Positions 7,701 through 10,933 of a stretch of DNA of 10,933 nt are shown here, piece by piece. Position 1 is the first letter of the stretch; each line of letters begins with the position of its first letter. The notes under the pieces were generated by a model. The model was given only the letters and a program-made list of their open reading frames with translations. It had not been told where the DNA came from and ran no database searches. The position numbers and the translations under genes are program-made. This DNA comes from Opitutaceae bacterium (GTDB lineage: Bacteria; Verrucomicrobiota; Verrucomicrobiia; Opitutales; Opitutaceae): NCBI GenBank assembly GCA_031282705.1, contig JAITDF010000488.1, positions 1 through 10,933 on the forward strand. Reading direction: 5' to 3'.

Positions 7701-10343
7701 GGTGCTGATGAAAAACGTGCCGGAGGTGGCGGCCGTCGGGTGGAAATCGACCGTGTTTGAGCCGGAGAGGACGACGGTGCCGCTCGCGCCGAAGATGAGC
7801 GCGTCGCTCTGCCCGCCCTCGAAAAGGTTGAAGGCGATGGTGGCGTTCGAGAGGGAGATGGTGCCGCCGACGGTGAGCGTGCCGGAGACGGCCCCGCCGC
7901 CGACCTGGAAAACGCCGCCGTCGGCGATGTCCGCGCCGGCATCGAGCGTGCCGCCCTGCCCGCCGAAGACGGCGCCGGCGGCGTTCACGCGGATGTCGCC
8001 GCCGAGCTGGACGCCCGGCGCGAGGATGAGGCTGCCCGCGTTGACGGCGACGCCGCCCGCGTAGGCGGCGTTGTCCTCCGTGAGCAGAAGCCGGCCGGCG
8101 CCGGTCTTGGCGAGGGTGCCGCCCGTGCCCGCGAGCGCCAGGGTGCCCGAGTAGGAAAGCGCGTGCCCCTGCGTGTCGATCGTGGCGGTCCTGCCCTCGG
8201 CGATGGTGATGGTGTTGGCGAGCAGGAGGCCGCCGGCGTCGGCGCGCAGGGTGGCGTCGTCGGAAAACAGGATGCCGCCGCCGCCGTCGCCGAGCTGGCT
8301 GCTGTTGTTGAACGCGATCACGCCGCCGGAGGTCTCGATGCCGCCGGAAAAGACGTTGGCGCTGTTTTGAAACACGACCGTTCCCGAGTTCAGTTTTATA
8401 AACTTGCCGCCGGCGCCGCCGACGGGCGCGGGCGTGCCCGCCAGCACGCTGGCGCCGGAGGTCGTGATGGCGCCGCCGGTGAAGGTGTAAACGCCGCCGC
8501 CCGACGCCGTCATCTCGGAGGCGGTCACGCCGCCCGCCGCCACGGCGATGGTGCGGTTTCCCGCGGTGTCGGTGCCGTCGAAGCGGATTCTGTCGCCCGT
8601 GTTGAAATGCGTTTCCGCGATGCTCCTCCCGTCCGTCCAGTTGGCCGCGCCCGTGGCAGAGGACTCCCACGCGCCGTCCGCGCCGTCCGCCCCCGTCCAG
8701 GCGAGGTCGAGGCTGACGACCTTGTTGTCCAGCACCAGGCCCGTCCCGCTGACGGTGAGATGGTAATCGTTGCGCGCGGTGATGGGCGCGCCGTTGGAAA
8801 GCACCGTGTAATCGGCCGCCGCGCCGTTGATCGTGCCGGACTTGATCAGGTCGAAGGTGCCCGACGCGAGGGTGCCGAGCCCGATGGTGTTGCCGCCCGC
8901 CGCGGAGGCGAGCGTGCCCGTGATGAAAAGCGGGGCGAAGCCGGGCGCGGTTATATCAAACAAAAGCGAGCCGCCGGCGAGCGTCAGGTTGCCGGCGAGC
9001 GTGCCTGTGCCGGCGAGGGCGCGGCCGCCGGCGCGCGCGAGGCTGCCGGCGAGCGTGGCGCCGGCGGCGATGGTGACGGTGCCGCTGGTGTCGAGGCTGC
9101 CGGCGCCGGCGAGCCTGAGCACGCCGGCCTGGACGGTGGCGGCGCCCGTGTAATGCGCGGTGTCGCCCGTCAGCGAGAGCGTGCCCGGGCCGGCCTTGAT
9201 GATGGCGGCGGCGCCGCCGAGCGCGCCGGACAGCGTGCCGGAAAAGGCGCCGCTGTCGAGCAGCGCGTCGCCGTTGACCGCAAGCGGCACGGCCAGGGCG
9301 ATGTTGTTGGCATAAAGCGCCAGCGCCGGCAGCGTCGCGCTGGCGGAGACCGTCAGCGTGCCGGTACCGAGCGCGCTGGCATGCCCGACGCCGAGCGTGC
9401 CGGAGACCAGCTCGGTGCCGCCGGTGTAATTGCTGGCGTAATTGCCGGTGCCTGACAGCACTTGTGTGCCCGCCCCGGTTTTTCTAATGATCAGAATGCC
9501 TCTGGTGCCGTCCTGAAAACCGGCGTTTGTAGTGTAAGACAGTCCTTCCTCCACATTTATTTCCAAGGTGGGATTATTTTTATAGGAAGTATCTGAGGCA
9601 TCAGCGACAGTGGATGCTATTATCCTGGTATTGTTGGCTCCCGGAGAATCGGCGATGCCGGTTGCGAGCACAGTATTGTTCAACCTCACTTGGTTTGCCC
9701 CCGAACCATTGTTATTCGCCAGATACAATACCTTCGTACCCGCGCCGCTTATGTTGATTTTGCCGAGTGAATAGGTGCTGGTGATGACCACGCCGTTGGC
9801 CCCGGTCGTGAGCGGCGTGACGGCAAGGTTGATGGTTCCGGCGACGAAATTGATGGTGCCTATTTCCAAGGAGCCCACAGAGAAGCTCGTCGAGTTGTTC
9901 GTTTGGAAATTGCCGCCGTTCATTTGCAGGGTGTCAATCACCGCGCCGTGGACGCCTCGTATGGTCGTCGTTAGCGCGGCTCCAGTGGTGGCGTTGGTGT
10001 TGGAAAACAGGGTGCCGGTCAGTGTCAGCGTTCCCGAGCCCACCGTCACGGTAAATGGTGTCGTGACCGCCGCGAAATTATTCCATGTCTTCCCCGTCCC
10101 CACGTCAAACTGCACGGTGCTGCCGGCAGTTCCAATGATATTGTCCCCCACGCCGGGGATTGCCGTGGCCGTGGCACCGTCCGCCGCGCCAATCCTCCAA
10201 TTGCTGGCAAGGTTTATATTACTATTGGCCCCATTCCAGTAATAATCTTCGCTCCGGGCGATGGCGGTCATGAGGGCGCTCGCGGCCAGCATGCGGACGA
10301 TGCGCGCGCATTGGGAGTGGTTGTTCAGGGTTTTTGTGTTCAT
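4746..10343 (-). CDS. Giant autotransporter with beta-strand (PATR) repeat passenger and C-terminal beta-barrel
   Basis: Type V secretion protein of 1,865 residues. A Sec-type signal with a basic start and hydrophobic core near residues 18-29 (LAASALMTAIA) ends near residue 31. The passenger (about 32-1555) is Gly/Ala/Thr-rich with recurring units of the autotransporter-associated beta-strand family (PATR): KTGAGT..VLSGTGNY near 289, KAGPGTLSLTGD, LAKTGAGRLLLTE, LAKTGAGTLVLTA, each followed by a 'GG..V..G.L.L' strand. This predicts a beta-helix. Three modules begin with a 'W.G...W...NW' pattern (W36, W549, W928). A helical linker (about 1557-1594, REQEAALGVELAALF...) precedes a barrel of about 270 residues ending in LRLNW, with the terminal aromatic residue expected for BAM-dependent insertion. 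No catalytic motif was seen. No Shine-Dalgarno sequence precedes the ATG, but this start gives a sensible signal peptide; Met18 is an alternative. It is first of the three co-directional genes. The first ~290 residues are encoded by much less GC-rich DNA. Family assignment is firm; function is unknown. Confidence 0.95.
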   Translation of the reverse strand: MNTKTLNNHSQCARIVRMLAASALMTAIARSEDYYWNGANSNINLASNWRIGAADGATATAIPGVGDNIIGTAGSTVQFDVGTGKTWNNFAAVTTPFTVTVGSGTLTLTGTLFSNTNATTGAALTTTIRGVHGAVIDTLQMNGGNFQTNNSTSFSVGSLEIGTINFVAGTINLAVTPLTTGANGVVITSTYSLGKINISGAGTKVLYLANNNGSGANQVRLNNTVLATGIADSPGANNTRIIASTVADASDTSYKNNPTLEINVEEGLSYTTNAGFQDGTRGILIIRKTGAGTQVLSGTGNYASNYTGGTELVSGTLGVGHASALGTGTLTVSASATLPALALYANNIALAVPLAVNGDALLDSGAFSGTLSGALGGAAAIIKAGPGTLSLTGDTAHYTGAATVQAGVLRLAGAGSLDTSGTVTIAAGATLAGSLARAGGRALAGTGTLAGNLTLAGGSLLFDITAPGFAPLFITGTLASAAGGNTIGLGTLASGTFDLIKSGTINGAAADYTVLSNGAPITARNDYHLTVSGTGLVLDNKVVSLDLAWTGADGADGAWESSATGAANWTDGRSIAETHFNTGDRIRFDGTDTAGNRTIAVAAGGVTASEMTASGGGVYTFTGGAITTSGASVLAGTPAPVGGAGGKFIKLNSGTVVFQNSANVFSGGIETSGGVIAFNNSSQLGDGGGGILFSDDATLRADAGGLLLANTITIAEGRTATIDTQGHALSYSGTLALAGTGGTLAKTGAGRLLLTEDNAAYAGGVAVNAGSLILAPGVQLGGDIRVNAAGAVFGGQGGTLDAGADIADGGVFQVGGGAVSGTLTVGGTISLSNATIAFNLFEGGQSDALIFGASGTVVLSGSNTVDFHPTAATSGTFFISTDKNLASAGITIDRHTIDTTSRQEVRWDTAGTDLSLVYGLDTSRVMTWTGSAADGKWNTDGSVNWGGSAGKTKFLHGDAVRFDEVSGGIEIDAAGARVASIDINTSDAATLTFTGQGIQAGGANATGGEVADAGLDTGRLVKRGAGALVFQNAGNLFDGGIDISGGLIGFNDGAQLQTGTAAIHFTGDATLRADDIITALAGPIVIDGGRTAVFDTQGYSMTLTGSLGGAGTAVKAGAGMLTYSGAASLGHAATRVGQGTVKLDGIAAADAPAVSHAFVLDGGWVDLSDTGYDSTGATAGDWAGLVFTGSAGGVIGGNDKITLRAGDARFGIGGEPGGGKQGVFVVVDAGADGVATMTGANNYAGYTMLRSGTLRISGNNQLGSVDDANREVVFDGPGGAVLEITAGNFTTTRAVELRAGGGLGVAGGATATWAGEITGTGALAKTGAGTLVLTASTGRTGPTVVRDGTLEGHAGSLRGDIAVDAGAALAFSQTGTGIFAGRITGGGETTFKSGEIQASAANVFSAGSIHSIAAGATLNLAGFNQTVAGLRNNGAVNVGAAKAAFAAGAGLTINGDYHGGPGSALNLNWKVDNGVLLTDAVEITGQSSGETRINFIGADINALNNRIEQPVDFSGARFLMAGPDAADVFYGEYFINYTWYELGLDEAGNFTFIAKGAVREQEAALGVELAALFTGKAAYEALGRRLSTLRRIEARPSHKWDFWVDGVYRHDRMSGGVYDGVKIKTQGMQAGADYAEGDQNSFLLFGVFADYVRGNVDVGAVASAPTESDVYGYGVYGTYRMKSWYLDIMVRASTDKYRVDPSFLPKSDPARFDLSGCSFGGSVGTGYAFETASGWHIEPQLLASYQLYRANSDKDAAGHNYNLDDVESLTGRAGVLVARPVALGGASRFLPYVRLGVEQELGADTRFTIAPSTVVSNDLSGTLGTAEIGMALRLGAHFCVSADAGLYHGDNYDGYSVNFGLRLNW
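6890..8720 (-). repeat. Two diverged tandem passenger modules inside the autotransporter
   Basis: Module A begins at W549 (WTGADGADGAW...ANW) and module B at W928 (WTGSAADGKW...VNW), about 379 residues apart. They align through matched blocks: VVFQNSANVFSGGIETSGG with LVFQNAGNLFDGGIDISGG, ILFSDDATLRAD with IHFTGDATLRAD, and TATIDTQGHALSYSG with TAVFDTQGYSMTLTG. Each is followed by a PATR unit. A shorter related start (YYWNG...SNW) sits just after the signal peptide. This points to growth of the passenger by internal duplication. Confidence 0.6.
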
Positions 10344-10483
10344 ATGGCGATGTTGAATGCAAGGTTTCGGGTTTCCATCAGGATTGAACGGGGTTTTTGA
10401 GGCATCGGGAAAAGGGATTGCTCAAAAGCGGCCCGTCGCTGGTTTGAATGACTGAAGGGAGGATGTCATGCTCGTTTTGCCCG

Positions 10484-10546
10484 TGTGATTAAGGAGTCTG
10501 CCCGGTGTGTCAACATTCTTTTGTTGACAATTGCCCGATTTTTTTT
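10484..10546 (-). promoter_or_regulatory. Candidate promoter of the autotransporter-GH32 gene block
   Basis: Reading the minus strand, an A8 tract (10546-10539, UP-element-like) is followed by TTGACA (10513-10508), a perfect sigma-70 -35 hexamer. The expected -10 region, about 15-16 bp further on, contains only the weak TTAATC/TAATCA (10492-10486). The implied 5' leader is about 140 nt. The weak -10 is compatible with an activator-dependent or non-consensus promoter. No other gene lies between this site and the autotransporter start. Confidence 0.35.
10508..10529. promoter_or_regulatory. Perfect 8-6-8 inverted repeat, probable operator
   Basis: TGTCAACA and TGTTGACA are exact reverse complements separated by six bases (ttcttt). 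One arm includes the TTGACA -35 hexamer of the candidate promoter. A dyad of this size overlapping a -35 box is typical of a dimeric helix-turn-helix regulator site, where binding would block RNA polymerase. Which regulator family binds it cannot be said; no regulator gene is in the window. Confidence 0.5.
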
Positions 10547-10644
10547 GCCCTCCCGCAAAGGCCGGGCCTCGCATCGGCGCCGGGTTCCCGGGAGGACACC
10601 CGTCATGGAGGGGCCGTCCGGGACGTCCGGGCCGCGGTGGTTTC

Positions 10645-10752
10645 GGAAAATGGGAGATATGGGAGGTTTGGGAGAGGCACGGGAGGCACGGGAGGCATGG
10701 CGTCCTCCAGGGTGCCTCCAGCGTGCCATAACCCCCATAACTCCCATTTTCC
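10645..10752. repeat. Imperfect 108-bp inverted repeat with G-run units
   Basis: The outer 12 bases GGAAAATGGGAG (10645-10656) are exactly complementary to CTCCCATTTTCC (10741-10752). Inside, ATATGGGAGG on the left matches TTATGGGGGT in the reverse complement of the right arm, and GGAGGCAC recurs in both arms. The left arm also carries spaced GGG runs (10652-10693) with the nonamer GGGAGGCAC repeated twice in tandem (10681 on, the last unit partial). It looks like a small non-autonomous repeat element or two inverted copies of a short intergenic repeat. No open frame across it looks real. Confidence 0.6.
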
Positions 10753-10802
10753 AATTCGTCGCTGTTTTCGATGAGACAGTGAAGCCCGGAGCAGCGGTGG
10801 CC

Positions 10803-10933
10803 AGCCCCGGAGGGACGCAACGTTTCAGCCCCGGAGGGGCGTCAGCCTTTAGCCGTGGGTGACGAGCGCAGCGAGGAACCCACGGAATCCATCAAGAAAA
10901 AAACGAGCCCCGGAGGGGCGGCAGCGAGGGAAG
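10803..10933 (+). repeat. Cluster of three REP-like palindromic units
   Basis: Three same-orientation copies of the core agccccggaggg(g/a)cg start at 10803, 10827 and 10906. The middle copy continues with tttagccgtgggt and a hairpin whose arms CCGTGGGT (10853-10860) and ACCCACGG (10878-10885) pair perfectly around a 17-nt loop. The last copy runs to the window edge. Short repeats of this style are frequent in Verrucomicrobiota genomes and resemble elements moved by RAYT (REP-associated tyrosine) transposases; that link is from family knowledge, as no transposase is present here. Confidence 0.75.

Noticed and set aside
4713..7760. 1,015-residue open frame on the plus strand
   Set aside because: It is fully antisense to the autotransporter barrel and repeats; its Gly/Ala/Val/Arg-rich translation has no domain, and open antisense frames are expected in such GC-rich DNA.
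8973..9060. Tandem gccggcgagcgt repeats
   Set aside because: They encode the recurring TLAGS/TLAGN strands of the passenger and reflect protein repeat and codon bias rather than a separate DNA element.
8163..9455. 430-residue open frame on the plus strand
   Set aside because: Antisense to the autotransporter passenger, low-complexity composition, no motif.
10422..10862. Small open frames on both strands of the right intergenic region
   Set aside because: They read through the inverted repeat and REP-like units, giving repeat-derived Pro/Arg/Gly-rich peptides with no family resemblance.
10803..10933. Possible CRISPR array from the repeated agccccggagggg cores
   Set aside because: Spacing is irregular (24 and 79 bp), units are short and palindromic, and there are no cas genes; a REP-like cluster explains it better.

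Overview
This 10.9 kb, mostly very GC-rich window holds one co-directional gene block on the minus strand (read right to left), flanked on both sides by short palindromic repeats. Order of transcription: (1) a 1,865-residue autotransporter (10343 to 4746) with a beta-strand-repeat passenger and a C-terminal outer-membrane barrel; (2) a predicted lipoprotein glycoside hydrolase of family 32 (GH32; 4641 to 2443); (3) a second secreted GH32-type protein (2373 to 184). Gaps are about 104 and 69 bp, with no gene between them and none on the other strand, so an operon is likely though unproven.

The host looks like a Gram-negative bacterium of the Verrucomicrobiota, plausibly Opitutaceae. This rests on the giant PATR-type autotransporter, GH32 proteins with the N-terminal 'DFEG...GW.V.G.AF' domain, high GC, and abundant short repeats of the 'agccccggaggggcg / tagccgtgggt' type that I associate with that group. 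It is an inference from gene style, not from a marker gene.

Working model: the two GH32 proteins act in the envelope or outside the cell on fructans (levan or inulin type). The upstream one has canonical catalytic motifs and a lipobox. The downstream one keeps the three expected acidic residues but has unusual flanking residues (RILDPNG and ENPD in place of WLNDPNG and ECPE), so its activity or specificity may differ. The autotransporter has no recognisable catalytic motif and probably builds a surface beta-helix; its role beside two fructan hydrolases (binding, adhesion, display) is unknown.

Right intergenic region (10344-10933): a perfect 8-6-8 inverted repeat overlapping a TTGACA box, an imperfect 108-bp inverted repeat with G-run repeats, and a cluster of three REP-like units with a hairpin. 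Left end (1-183): a perfect 8-bp stem-loop, a smaller inverted repeat, a strong G-quadruplex motif, and one truncated REP-like unit directly abutting the last stop codon. No tRNA, rRNA, CRISPR array, transposase or phage gene was seen.

The features most worth a second look are the altered active-site motifs of the downstream GH32, the sharp base-composition change inside the autotransporter gene near 9470, and recurrent TATA-like islands (ATATAAAC-type) inside otherwise GC-rich coding sequence.
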